Source of the DNA: Anarhynchus alexandrinus
Lineage: Eukaryota > Chordata > Aves > Charadriiformes > Charadriidae
Direction of reading: 5' to 3'
Length of the DNA: 64,000 bases
NCBI GenBank assembly: GCA_008711295.1
Contig: VUYV01000622.1
Span: 1-64,000 of the forward strand
Part shown: in pieces, positions 13,601 to 30,433 of the stretch
Layout: the number at the start of each line of letters is the position of its first letter
Numbering within the stretch: position 1 is the first letter of the stretch
Translations under genes and position numbers: made by a program
Notes under the pieces: generated by a model
What the model was told of the DNA's origin: nothing
Database searches by the model: none
What the model saw: the letters and a program-made list of their open reading frames with translations, nothing else

Positions 13601-16600
13601 GCATCACTATGCAGAATGATAGCAACTGTTTTCACACCAATCCACAAGCTGCTGTTATCTTGAAGAACAAATACAAATGCAACACACTTATGTGCTCTGT
13701 TTCAATACAGAAACCAATAATTTTAAAGCAAAAAAAATGTTACGTTTCTGAAGTCAGATATATAAGCTGATCTTCAATTAATTTTGAGTGCACTAGTATG
13801 ACAAGGCTGACAGTCTAAGTTAAGATTCTTCAAGTACTGCCTACCTGCCAAGCCAACTGCTAGAAGGCAGATGAAGAAATTCTATAATGCTGCACTGTCT
13901 CCCAGACATAAATACACCATGTGAAATCTCCACCCATATTTAAGCAACATGCATTTCTATTGAGCTGAAATGCAAAAGTGTTTACATTCACAGGTTTTCC
14001 TCCTCCCCATGTCTCTACCAAACTCTTCTGTGTAACAAATTTTGTACATCTTTCTATAAATCAGTTGTTTTGGCCAAGTTCTTCGTAAAGTGTCTAGCAT
14101 ATCTGTAGGGCTGTATATTTTCAAAATTTTCTAACCAGTGAAACTTCAAGCTCTTTGTAGTTAAGTATTCACACCACCAAACAGCATGCCTTCGTCTCCC
14201 TAAATATTTAAAGGTGAAATGTTTACTAAAATTTTTGTAAGATGTACAATTTTTAAACCAGCTGTTAAGTGAACACCACTGATTCCAGACTGCCTTTCGT
14301 TTACTGCCTGTACACATTACAAAAACATGCCCATCTCACTTCACATGGAAAACTTGCACTTCTACAGTATCCCTCATACAACTTCATACTTCAGACCAGT
14401 CAAGAAAAACACAAGCACTTCACTTTACAGAGGACAGGCAGAGCTGCCCACAGGAAGCCTGGGACACAGGTGTGACTGCAGCCAGTAGGTCCCAAATTCC
14501 AGTGCAGTGATGCAACCACATCTCCTCCTCCCTGCCTCCTCAAGTAGTCAGTTTACACTCATTCAAGGAAGCCACAGTATTTTCCTTAAATATCAAAGCT
14601 AGTATTTATATTAAAAACAGCTGCAAGAGACAGGAAAAGCAGGAAGGCAATTTTGGGCCAAACAAATGCATAGCAGGAAACAAACAAAGTCCTGGCAGCC
14701 TTGAGGCCATCTAGCCAGTCTTCAGTCAGAATCTAGCTGGACCAGCACACACAGGAGAAATACCTAGTATAAGTGCTCATACTTTTCTAACCCAACAGAA
14801 GAAACATCAACAAGTGCAGTATTTTTTCCTGCTGAATTTATCCATACCTTGCCTTCCACCCTAACAACTTCAACAAGAACCACATTTTTAAAAGTACCTT
14901 CAAAATTACACAGAACTGTGGGCCTCCCCGATACATTTTTCAGGATTTAGTCTCACAACTGTCAAATGGATGTCATTAAAATAAGTCTCCTTCTATTGAG
15001 ATTATGAGCTCTGAAATACAGAGTACAATGGCAAGCACAGATACCAAAAGAAAAATTACTCCTGAAAATCACAGATGTAATTAGGACCACTGGCACCTTG
15101 ACTACTACATGTGAATGGATAAAGATGTAGCTTGCAACTGCTATATATCCTTTCTCACCTTTAACAGATTTGACTGACTTTTACACCATGTAATTTCTTC
15201 ACTTCTGCTCTGGTACAGGTCTTTGTCATGTCCTTAAGTGTCGCCAATCTATTTCCGAACACTAAACAAAGATGCTAATTTTTGTAAAACATTCCACCTT
15301 GTGAATAATTTTGTGAAATTTCTGTTTTTATTTAAAAATCAATTCCTACATTTCTAATGGCTTTGGGTCTATCTCATACAAACTGGCTGCAGGCTTGTAG
15401 TCCTGCTAACAGTTTTAGGAGGTTTACACACAGGTAAGCTTAATGCCACAACTCCTTCAATAATGCAGCAAGACAATCAAAGTAAGACCAAATACTGGTA
15501 AATCTTTGCTTTAAAACACCCTACTTTTAAAGCTCCCAAGAAAAATGGCATTAAAATAGCATTGTATTTCCAGAACCGTAATCATTAAAGAAATCTGGCC
15601 TTGAAAAAGTAAGCCTCCTTGGGCTTAGCTGCAGCAGCTTAAAATGTTATCCCCAACTATCAGCTGATTGTTACCTACAGCAGTTATACGCCTGAACTAC
15701 AGCTCAATCTAGCACATTAATGGTATTATCAAAGGTTAGCTGTACCACAATACTAGTTTGCAAGCTGAAGCCACAAAGTAGTTAACGTTTCACCTCCCAT
15801 GTTCATCACCTCCATTGGAATAGGGGGGCAGATAACATTTTGACATCTTCTCAACTAAATTCACTTTAATTTCTCATTCACTGATATTGAAAAATACTGG
15901 TGACAAATTCTCAACACCAACATTAACACAGCTGAATCTTGGTTCACACCTGAAATGGAAATTTCCAGTCACCATGCCACAAGTCTCACCATGCTTCTCA
16001 GCTCCTCAGAGACTGCGAAAAAACTTGCTTGGGGGATGAACCACATCCTAACACACACAGTGGTAACATCTCAACAGCAGCAGTATCATTTCTGTGATTA
16101 CACATTATGTAACTGACAGGAAGAGCTGAAACAATTTTCAAGAATTTTATTTGAAGCTTCTAACCAACTCTTTCATTGAATGCTCATGACATTTTTGTCT
16201 GTGAATATGGCTACTCACCACCTGACAGTAATTCCCACACAATCACATTTCAAGGATTGTCAATTAGAAAGGAGTTAGGCCCTTCATGTACTACAGCTAT
16301 GTAAATGCTCTGTCCTATTAAAAACTCAGAAATCACTCTCCTGTTGCTCTGTTTTCTCTGGGTACCTTTTCAGAGGCAGAAACCTGGAGTATTACTTGTA
16401 ACTATTACACAACTTTACAAACACTGCCTTTCTAGACCATTGCCCCCCCTTCTCTTTTAGGTTCCTAAAGCAGGAAGAAACCAGATGTCTTTATGCGCAT
16501 TTACAAAAAAAGAAAAAGATCATTCGAATCACACTAAAATAAGGTAGGAGCAGAACACATTTTTAAGTTATATAACCAAAGGGTGGTGTGCTCGAGATGT

Positions 16601-17523
16601 TTTCTGTCTGCAATTATGCTGAGGTTTGTTTTATGATGAGCTTCTTCCTGAAAAACAGACCAATTAACTCTTGGCAGAATGCAACCTATTTAAAAACAAG
16701 TTACACATCAAAAATTTAATTCTTTCCCCAAGCAAAAACACTGCTGAGAATCCTTCCTTTTTTTATTTTTGTAGGATAAGAGAAAAACTGTCTATCCTAA
16801 ATAATTTGACTTACTCTGAAGATAAAATTAGCTTTTCAAGAGGGACTTTTACAGTATTTTCACCTGAAGAAAAGATTACCTACTATATTTAGTCCAGCTT
16901 GAAAAGCTACATTTACTCGATAACATTTTTTCATAAGCCTATGTATGTATACATACGTATACACAGATATATACGGGCGAGAACATGACATTTACAAACT
17001 CGGCCTCCACTAAAACACCCGCTCTCCCAAGGGGCCAAACCCACGGGGAGCCCCAGGGGTCGGTTTTCCCGGGCCGCGGCCCCGCTCCCCCGGGGCCGGC
17101 TTCCCACGACACCCGTCCCTCCACGGCGGCAGAACCCGCTGGGAAACCTCTGCCACATTATTCTCGCCCTGGCTTTAGCGTGGGTGCAAAACCGGGCCGA
17201 GAACTGCCGCCTGCTCTCCTCAGAGCCGGGCGGGAGACGGCGGCGCTGAGCGGGAGGCCGCGCAGCCCGCTCCCCCCGGGACCCCGCAGGCTGCCTGAGG
17301 CGGCGGCGAGATGGGCCCGCTCCCCCACTCAGCCCACCCCCCCTCCCTCGCTGACACTGGCACGTCCCTCACGGCCTCCCCGCTCCCCTCCGCGGTACCC
17401 CCCGCCCCGGCCCGCAGCGTCCCTCCGGCCCCGCACCGTGTAGGTCTCCACCAGCTCCGAACCCAGGACTCGGGCCTCCCGCGGGGGCTCCTCGCCGTCC
17501 TCACCCCCCGCCGCCGCTTCCAT
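1491..17523 (-). CDS. NISCH: Nischarin (imidazoline receptor candidate), N-terminal 304 residues in exons 1-8; 3' part outside window
   Basis: Nischarin is a cytosolic/endosomal PX and leucine-rich-repeat scaffold that binds integrin alpha-5 and PAK/LIMK and restrains cell migration. Eight coding exons read on the minus strand: 17523-17437, 11687-11604, 10857-10675, 7397-7349, 5669-5506, 3930-3835, 2299-2204 and 1643-1491. All junctions are GT-AG and the frame stays open for 304 codons. Residues about 18-120 form a PX domain with the phosphoinositide-binding signature RYSDF (R47, Y48), PPKK (70-73) and R86 in VEKRQ. Residues about 285-304 ([15 protein letters not shown]) begin the leucine-rich repeats. 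The remaining LRRs and the long C-terminal region must lie left of position 1. The ATG at 17523 is in a good context (gtcATGG), inside a CpG island, and gives the expected short acidic leader. Identity rests on recalled similarity to human nischarin along every exon. TNNC1 lies divergently upstream, as in mammals. Confidence 0.96.
2204..2299 (-). CDS. NISCH: NISCH coding exon 7 (residues 222-253)
   Basis: Begins [12 protein letters not shown] and ends [13 protein letters not shown], close to the mammalian segment before the LRRs. The acceptor is aaatag|ATC and the donor AAG|gtaaga, phase 0. Confidence 0.93.
3835..3930 (-). CDS. NISCH: NISCH coding exon 6 (residues 190-221)
   Basis: Encodes [14 protein letters not shown] followed by [16 protein letters not shown], matching the pre-LRR region of nischarin. 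The acceptor is tgctag|GTC and the donor GAG|gtatga, phase 0 at both ends. Confidence 0.93.
4533..4574 (+). repeat. Degenerate CR1 LINE 3'-end fragment
   Basis: The segment ggtcctacctttccaactc followed by actattttatgattctat resembles the CR1 3' terminus (ggtcccttccaacc...attctatgattctat) with several differences. Only the last 40 or so bases are recognisable. It lies in NISCH intron 5, antisense to the gene. Confidence 0.5.
5506..5669 (-). CDS. NISCH: NISCH coding exon 5 (residues 135-189)
   Basis: Encodes the conserved linker after the PX domain, with [17 protein letters not shown] and [16 protein letters not shown] close to the human sequence. The acceptor is ttttcag|GA (phase 1 entry) and the donor AAG|gtgagc (phase 0). 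Confidence 0.95.
7349..7397 (-). CDS. NISCH: NISCH coding exon 4 (residues 119-134 plus first base of Gly135)
   Basis: Short exon encoding [16 protein letters not shown]. The donor AAAG|gtaaag leaves phase 1, matching the two leading bases of the next exon. It was found by requiring continuity with the human protein, because it is too short to stand out as an open frame. Confidence 0.92.
7398..10674 (-). other. NISCH intron 3, no further feature seen
   Basis: A 3.3-kb AT-rich intron bounded by gtaagt and ttgcag. I see only short A-runs and no exon, RNA gene or clear transposon end. NISCH introns 4, 5 and 6 (1.5-1.7 kb each) are similar, except for the CR1 scrap in intron 5. Confidence 0.8.
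10675..10857 (-). CDS. NISCH: NISCH coding exon 3 (residues 58-118)
   Basis: Encodes the PX-domain proline-rich loop ([10 protein letters not shown]), the R86-containing helix ([13 protein letters not shown]) and the closing helix (FLHFHLY). The acceptor is ctttcag|CTT and the donor TAT|gtaagt, phase 0 at both ends. Confidence 0.95.
11604..11687 (-). CDS. NISCH: NISCH coding exon 2 (residues 30-57)
   Basis: Starts VYIIQVSVG and carries the PX motif [12 protein letters not shown], whose Arg and Tyr contact the phosphoinositide head group in PX domains. The acceptor is tttcag|GTA and the donor AAG|gtaagc, both phase 0. The preceding intron is 5.7 kb. Confidence 0.95.
11688..17436 (-). other. 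NISCH intron 1 (5.7 kb)
   Basis: Large first intron. The left 5.2 kb is AT-rich with no coding similarity. Near 16939-16976 is a short alternating tatgtatacatac purine/pyrimidine stretch. The last 400 bp are in the CpG island. No transposon end or RNA gene is recognised. Confidence 0.8.
17437..17523 (-). CDS. NISCH: NISCH coding exon 1 (residues 1-29)
   Basis: Encodes an acidic, Ala/Gly-rich leader followed by the first strand of the PX domain ([13 protein letters not shown]). The donor ACG|gtgcgg follows in phase 0. Base composition is strongly CpG-rich, as expected for a first exon inside a CpG island. The extreme N-terminus differs from the mammalian one, which is usual for this family. 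Confidence 0.92.
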
Positions 17524-17639
17524 GACGCCGCGAGAAGCGCAGGGGACCGGCCGCCGCCGCGCTCACGCCGTCACCGCTCCCCTCCGGCTGCCGCCACCGC
17601 CGCCCGCACCGGCCCCCAGTCCGCTCCGCGCTCCTGCCG

Positions 17640-17652
17640 CCGCCATCTTGGC
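17640..17652 (-). promoter_or_regulatory. YY1 motif at the NISCH start region
   Basis: On the minus strand this reads CCAAGATGGCGGC, the canonical YY1 element often found just downstream of the transcription start of CpG-island genes. It lies about 120 bases upstream of the NISCH ATG in sense orientation, so transcription probably starts close to it. Confidence 0.7.
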
Positions 17653-17726
17653 TTAACCCCCCCCGCCTCAGGGTGCGGCTCGCCCCGCCCGCCGCCTCTT
17701 TATTGGCAGCCGCCGGCGGCGGCAGA

Positions 17727-17790
17727 GGCGTGGCTTACCGCTGGGGGCGTGGCTTACCGCTGGGAGGGGCGGGGCTTGCCGCTGGGAGGG
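17727..17790. repeat. Three tandem 19-22-bp GC/CACC-box units upstream of NISCH
   Basis: Units of the form ggcgtggcttaccgctggg occur three times, the third with ggcgggg and ttgcc substitutions. Each contains a Sp1/KLF-type box (ggcgtgg or ggcgggg). They lie about 80-150 bp upstream of the YY1 element, so a promoter role is plausible but inferred. Confidence 0.75.
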
Positions 17791-17831
17791 GCCGATCTAC
17801 AGCCCATGGGGCGGGGTTTAGGGTGCGGGGG

Positions 17832-17843
17832 CGCGCATGCGTG
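17832..17843. promoter_or_regulatory. NRF1-like site
   Basis: The sequence cgcgcatgcgtg matches the palindromic NRF1 consensus with one difference. It lies about 190 bp upstream of the YY1 motif in the same CpG island. Confidence 0.5.
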
Positions 17844-17890
17844 CTGGCTCTGCCGCGGGGAGGGTAGCGATGGCGGGCGGTGCGGCAGCG

Positions 17891-18011
17891 GTGTGCCATG
17901 CACCGGGGCTGTGCCATGCAGTGCGGGGCTGTGCCATGCAACACGGGGCTGTGCCATGCAGTGTGGGGCTCTGCAGGGCTGTGCAATGCGACACAGGGCT
18001 GTGCGATGCAG
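17891..18011. repeat. Minisatellite with a 20-bp gctgtgccatgca-type unit
   Basis: About six imperfect units share the core ggctgtgccatgca, with variable spacers (gtgcgg, acacgg, gtgtgg) and later drift to gtgcaatgc and gtgcgatgc. The array runs directly into the 560-bp duplicated segment. A similar tgtgcagtgcagcgcagtgc composition reappears around 19260-19400. Confidence 0.8.
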
Positions 18012-18554
18012 TTGTTAATGGTTTGAAGAAGCCGCAACAGTTTATTGTCATTTAGGCAGTTGTTCTATTGGCAGATGATACCTCCCCACCCAGGAAGGGA
18101 AATCGGAAAAAACAAGGAAACCCGAGGGCTGAAATATAAACAGACAATAAAATAATACTAAATAATTAACATTAACAATACAAAAACCCCAGTATTGATC
18201 CTACTATAAAATACTCAAGGACTATACCCGGCCCATTCTATCCATGGGAAGCTGTGCGCTCCCAACAGAGGACAGCCGATGTGGGACACTGAGCGCTGCA
18301 GATTCAGGATGAAGGGAAGGGCTCAGGGGTCCGGCACCGGGGCAAGAAGTTCTCAGGATGGCAGCCATCAAGTGGGAGAGAAAGAGAACTCCTCAGCAAA
18401 CTTTCTAATTTATATTGAATATGATGTTTGTGGAATGAAATACCCCTGTTGGCAGCTTGGGTCAAGTGCTCAGGTCTCACTCCTCCTTGTCCCCGCACCT
18501 GGCGAGCTCAAAGACACTGAGACTTTGAAACCCACAGACCATAGCTGGCTATAA
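17995..18554. repeat. 560-bp tandem duplication, copy 1
   Basis: Begins agggctgtgcgatgcag and ends at gctggctataa. Copy 2 repeats it with only a handful of differences: an extra 6 bases near 18138, a 2-base indel near 18288 and a few substitutions. The body (cagtttattgtcatttaggcag, then A-rich sequence with an antisense poly(A)-like signal) looks like part of an LTR element read in reverse, but I cannot name the family. Confidence 0.85.
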
Positions 18555-18555
18555 N
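18555..18555. other. Single-N assembly join
   Basis: A lone N separates the two 560-bp copies. In short-read scaffolds such joins often mark contig ends that overlap but were not merged. Confidence 0.9.
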
Positions 18556-19112
18556 AGGGCTGTGCGATGCAGTTGTTAATGGTTTGAAGAAGCCGCAACA
18601 GTTTATTGTCATTTAGGCAGTTGTTCTATTGCCAGATGATACCTCCCCACCCAGGAAGGGAAATCGGAAAAAACAAGGAAACCCGAGGGCTGAAATAGAC
18701 AATAAAATAATACTAAATAATTAACATTAACAATACAAAAACCCCAGTATTGATCCTACTATAAAATACGCAAGGACTATACCCGGCCCATTCTATCCAT
18801 GGGAAGCTGTGCGCTCCCAACAGAGGACAGCCGATGTGGGACACTGTGAGCGCTGCAGCTTCAGGATGAAGGGAAGGGCTCAGGGGTCCGGCACCGGGGC
18901 AAGAAGTTCTCAGGATGGCAGCCATCAAGGGGGAGAGAAAGAGAACTCCTCAGCAAACTTTCTAATTTATATTGAATATGATGTTTGTGGAATGAAATAC
19001 CCCTGTTGGCAGCTTGGGTCAAGTGCTCAGGTCTCACTCCTCCTTGTCCCCGCACCTGGCGAGCTCAAAGACACTGAGACTTTGAAACCCACAGACCATA
19101 GCTGGCTATAAA
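18556..19112. repeat. 560-bp tandem duplication, copy 2
   Basis: This 557-bp copy starts immediately after the N with the same agggctgtgcgatgcag and ends with gctggctataa before unique sequence (agtagatattttc). The near-identity fits either a very recent duplication or two alleles placed in series by the assembler. Confidence 0.85.
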
Positions 19113-22100
19113 GTAGATATTTTCACAAATTCAGACACTAGAGTCTTCTAAAAATGCAGTTTGCCCAAGCATTAGAAGAGACTTTACTGAAAAGTAAAAT
19201 CACTGCATGAGGAATTAACCCAGTGTTGCCCAAACCAGGAGAGCCGCGCGGCGCCCTGCAGGGCTGTGCAGTGCAGCGCAGTGCCCTGTCCCATGCTACT
19301 GCACAAGGCGATGCGGTGCGTGCGCGATGCTGCGCTGCCGAGCACGGTGCTGGGCGATACCCCGCTGTGCAGCATGGATGAGGCTGTGCAGCGCATGCGG
19401 CTCGGGGAGGGAGAGTCTGGTCCTGCCCCGGCCGGTTGAGGGCAGCTGTGGACGGGTGCGCACGCAGTGTGCACAGCGCAGATGCAGCGATGCAAGGGAG
19501 ACGCAACGCAGGTGGATGCTCACACCAGGCATTTGAGGTTGGATTGCAGAGAGCAAAGCTGGTCCCTGTGTGCAGAGAACAGTGGCGCAGCTGCGCTCAT
19601 GAGCATCTGCCTCTGGAAGCAGTCCAAAGCAGCACTTCCCACAGCTCTGGGTGGAGATCTGTGGCCACCACGTGCTGCTGAAGGCTTGGACACTGTTGTG
19701 TCGGGCAGAGGCGCCGCTGCAGTGGTTCTCTGCACCAGCGTGCCTGGTGCCACCTCAAAAACAGAGCTGGGCTGATGGGCCAGACCTGCAGGGAACTCAG
19801 CCCGGGGCCTCAGGGATGAGCCCAGAGTAAAGTTGGTGTAGGCTGAGGTGACTTCACTGATGTGTTATGCGCTTTGCTTACCTCAGTGCACTGTCCCACT
19901 GAGCGCAGGGAAGTGTCTCAAATCTGTGCACACTGATGGTGTCTTGTCAGGAATTTGTAACAGAAGTGGAGAATCTTAAAGGATGGCGAGCAAATCCTCC
20001 TTGGCCTTTTCCCTGTGAACCTGAGTTGCCCCAAGGGGGAGACACAGGAGGTTTGGGTAAAAAAACCCCACCTTCCAGCAAAACAAAGGTGACCTCTCTC
20101 TGTCCTTGCATATGCTACCTAAGGGAGGATGCAATTAGCTCCGGTGTAGCGTCAGTAATAATAGCAGAAGTGCCAAACACCCTGGGTGCTCGTGTGGGTT
20201 TCAAAGTCACCTGGACGGAAAGCAATTCCATGGCAGAAGGGAGTGATGCTCCAGGGGTAATGCCGCATCAGGCCGACACAACCAGGCCCAGGGCGGCAGG
20301 AAAGCAAACACACCTCTGCAAATGCAGCTGGGTAAACCCATTTTGATTCTATTTTCACTGCAAAATGCTTTCCCTTGGACAGGATTTAGCCGAGGGATGA
20401 TACCGTGTAAGGAGAAAACGTAGCCCAGGAGGGATTTTCTCTCACTGTCCCAGTGTCGGCGGGAGCTGCTGCTGAGCTCAGCGTCTTGATGAGATAATAA
20501 GTGGTTTCAGAGAGTAACTTTAATTAAGCTTCCTCTGAATGTCCCATCTCCTTAATTAAATAACAATTTGCAGTGCTCGCATGCCTGTCGGTTTTGATAG
20601 GCACCCTTCGCCTCTTCCTAAAGCAACTTCTGCCGGCGGGCGCCAAGGTGGCACGTGGTGTGACAGCCCCATCCTGGCTCCCGGAGAAGACGCATCAACA
20701 GGAGCGATGTGGCTTGGGGAGGGGAGAAATGGGGGCTCGTTCAGCTAAAACCCTCTGAGGAGGATTTAGGTAGCAGTAAATTAAAGAGCTTCCACGTTGG
20801 TGGGCCTGGCCCTGCTTGGGGCTGGCTGCCCTGTGCAGGGAAGGGGGACACTGGAGTATTTTGCTGCGGTTTGGAGCTGTGACAGACTGTGCAAGGAGCG
20901 CTGCAAACACCCCTGACCTCGAATAAAGTTGCAACTTAGTTGGGCTTCTGCTTTTTATTTCCTTTTATTTGACCTGAAGATTGCCTCTGCTTGTTTTGCA
21001 GCGGGTTGCAGCTGCCTGGAGAGGAAAACCTGAACTGAGATTTTGGAGGAAAAAAAAGTGCGGTAAACCCTTCTGCCTGTCTTGGTACCTTGGATTGACT
21101 GACAAGTGGAATGGCACGTTAAGATGCAGCTGAAGCCCGAGCTAACGCGCCGTACCTAACCGCAGCGACAGCCGGTGTGCTGCCGAGCCGGCCACGCGCC
21201 GGGATTAAGGGCGCCTGTGCTGGCAGTGCTCCTCAGGCTATAGATAGCTGCGCTCCGTCTCTGCCGTGGGTCTCGTGCGGGGAGGCAAGAGAAGCAGCAG
21301 AAGCGGATGGTTGTCCCCGGGACACCCCCGTGCCTGCCGCAACAGCCTCCCCCCGTGCTTTGCAATGCAGAGCCTCTGGGTTTTTCTATAAAACCCCAAT
21401 TCCCAGTTCTTTTATAGGCAAAGCGCTCTGCAGAGCCGGGGGATGCTGGAAGCTTTGATTCCAAGCAGCAAGCAGGGAGGCAGGGGTTGGCGTGACGCCT
21501 GCGCCTCCCTCCCCGGGGGGAACATCACCTCCTGCTGCCAGATGGATTTCATCCTTCCCCTCTAGGCATGACTGTGTTTTGCAAGTCTCTGTTTTCATCA
21601 GGCGTTTGCAGAAGCGCAGCTTTCTCGTGTCAGTGGCCCAGATTTCCCCTCTCTAAGCAGACAGAGACCCTTCTTCCACATCCCAAACTGGATTTCATCC
21701 CAGCTCCTCCGGGAGCGCGGCTGTGACCCTTTGAAGGCAATGTTAGAGCTCCTGCTCCCGCTGTGCATCGGCCCTAGATATATTCTGACACATCCCAGAG
21801 ACTGTTTTCAGTGGGATGACTCAGAGCTGTCGCCTCCCAGTACGGAGGGAAGGGGCCAGGCGCGATTCCTCGCCCTCTGCCGCGGTGCCTGGCAGTGCCC
21901 GGGGCCAGCACCCGCTGCCCCGCCAGCTCCGCAGGGAATCCCGAGGCGGGGAGGGGGAAAGCAGCATGGGGCTGGGGGTTCACCTTGGGGCAGCACTTCA
22001 TTGGGGTACTCCGTGGGGGTGTCCGGGAGAGTTCAGGTGATGGTTCGGTGGTGGTGGGCAGCAGGTCCCTCATCCCAGTCTGTGCCCTCCCCTAAGGAAA

Positions 22101-23500
22101 TGCCCCAATGCCCTTTAACAAAATAACTCCTCTTTGCAGCTTTTTCTGCCATTTCTATGTTCAAGGCAACCAAAATATTAATATGTTCCAATTCTGAAGA
22201 CTAACATGCTTCAAAACTTAATTCCTTAAATGCAGTTTTTTCATTGGGGTCCTTTCAGTCCTTTCAGGACTGCGGAACCTGGGAGGATGTGGTGTGGGAC
22301 AGGGCGCTGCGCTCACCTGCGCCCTCGCTTCGCACTGACACCACCCTTGGGTCACTGTTTAATGCCATTTTGGCTGGGGACAGCAGGTTTTTTGCATGCA
22401 ACATGATTTCTATTAAGGGGAGAAGGGATTTTTTAGGACAGATGAAACTTAACAGCTACATGCATGGTATTTTCAGTTTTGCTAACTAACACCGATATGA
22501 GCCAGTTGGAGGCGAGACTTTGTCACCCTGAGACACCGGAGCCATCCGTATCTCCTTTGGACACAAGAGGGAGTCCTGAATCACCAAAAAGAAAAGTTTT
22601 TGCTTTGGTTGTTCTGGATTAAACCGCTTTTCCCTGCACTGAGGAAACGTTGGCCATCACTTGGAGGCCTTTGGCATGTTTTGCTCTCCACTGTGGTGGG
22701 GTAAATCCACGGTAAATCCAGAAGTGTGGATTTTCCACCTTTCCAGTGGGGACAGGTCAGCTCGCTGGTTGGGTGAAGTGAGTCCCACTTTCCCAAAGGA
22801 CCAGGAATTATCCTTGAAATCAAGCACAGCTGACAACCCCCCATCCCCTCCCTATTTTGCAGCCCCAGCTAAACACAGAAAACGGAGGCAAAGCTGCACC
22901 TGCCTCCATGTTTCTCCCTGCTACGGCATTGGGACCACACATTCCCCCCGGCCTCGGTGCCTGCACGCACACAGCATCGGCTCCTCCGAGGGCATCAGCC
23001 CTGGCCACATGTCCCCCAGCAGCACGTCCCCCCTATGGGCTTGGGGACAGCCAGCAGAGGGGACAGGGAGGCCCCCCCACCTCCTGTTCCTACTGCCCCC
23101 AGGGGACATTTGCTGCTGGACGGGGATATTTTGGGAGACATGCCTTTCCCATATTACCCAATTTAATTAGGCACAGTATAATCTTTCTAATGCAGCTTCC
23201 AGGGGGGGAACACACGGGAGGCGGAGGTGACATGGTGGCATGCGTCCAGTCAGGACAGCCAAATACCGCAATATATCAGCAAGGGTCCTGCCGAAACCCG
23301 GCTGAAAGGGCTCGCTCCTTCCCGTATCAAAGTCACGAGGAAATCTCCAGCTGCCCCGAAGTGGGGCTGGGGCTGGCTCCGGACGTGCCAGCCCCGGGCT
23401 CGGCAGTGTCCCCATCCCAAGGCACGCAGGCGAGGCATTCCTGCGGGGACGGGGATGGGACGGGGATGGGCGTGCGGGGCTGCTGGTGGGCTGGTCACAT
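19113..23500. other. Non-coding region upstream of TNNC1
   Basis: The first 450 bp are GC-rich with a minisatellite-like flavour; the rest is ordinary intergenic sequence of medium GC. I see no exon with splice signals, no CR1 end and no RNA gene. Long open frames near 22857-23630 are chance products of stop-poor GC-rich sequence. Confidence 0.75.
23348..23353 (+). promoter_or_regulatory. E-box upstream of TNNC1
   Basis: CAGCTG, the myogenic bHLH-preferred E-box, about 170 bp upstream of the TATA-like element. A role in muscle expression is inferred from position only. Confidence 0.3.
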
Positions 23501-23504
23501 CCCC

Positions 23505-23535
23505 CGGGGCGGGCAGCCCCCTATATCAGCCGGGC
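23505..23535 (+). promoter_or_regulatory. TNNC1: TNNC1 core promoter with TATA-like element
   Basis: A GC box (ggggcgggcag) is followed by ccccctatatcagcc. The TATA-like core at about 23521-23526 lies about 80 bp before the ATG, leaving a short 5' UTR of about 50 bases. This matches the compact TATA-type promoter and short leader expected of a muscle-specific gene. Confidence 0.6.
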
Positions 23536-23602
23536 TCGCGGGGGCAGCGGCGGCAGTCTGTGACCGTGACGTCCCCCGGCCCCTTGCCCACCCTCTCCAG
23601 CC

Positions 23603-30305
<6,703 letters not shown>

Positions 30306-30427
30306 ATCTGAGGCCAGATGACAGCCCAAATCTCCTAAACCCCTCCAGCTCCGCACCTCATCTCCTTGGCTAAGTCCCCTGGCTACCGGCATGAAGACTG
30401 AGCGCTGAGAAGGGTGGCCGCTGGGAA

Positions 30428-30433
30428 AATAAA
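30428..30433 (+). terminator. TNNC1: TNNC1 polyadenylation signal
   Basis: AATAAA about 125 bases after the stop codon, giving a short 3' UTR as in mammalian TNNC1. Another AATAAA near 30933 could serve a minor longer transcript. Confidence 0.8.

Larger units (their letters stand above)
17030..17870. promoter_or_regulatory. NISCH: CpG island covering the NISCH promoter and exon 1
   Basis: There is an abrupt change from AT-rich intron to GC-rich sequence with frequent CpG. It contains exon 1, a presumed 5' UTR (17524 to about 17650) and upstream GC boxes. No TATA box is evident, which fits a housekeeping-type promoter with dispersed starts. Confidence 0.85.

Noticed and set aside
17891..18011. 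Regular 20-bp repeats considered as a CRISPR-like array
   Set aside because: Units are contiguous and drift in sequence, with no unique spacers, in a vertebrate genome; it is a minisatellite.
17311..18018. 235-codon open frame on the plus strand opposite NISCH exon 1
   Set aside because: It lies in a CpG island and minisatellite where stops are rare by composition; it is Pro/Arg/Ala-rich, repeats with the DNA repeat, and overlaps real exon 1 on the other strand.
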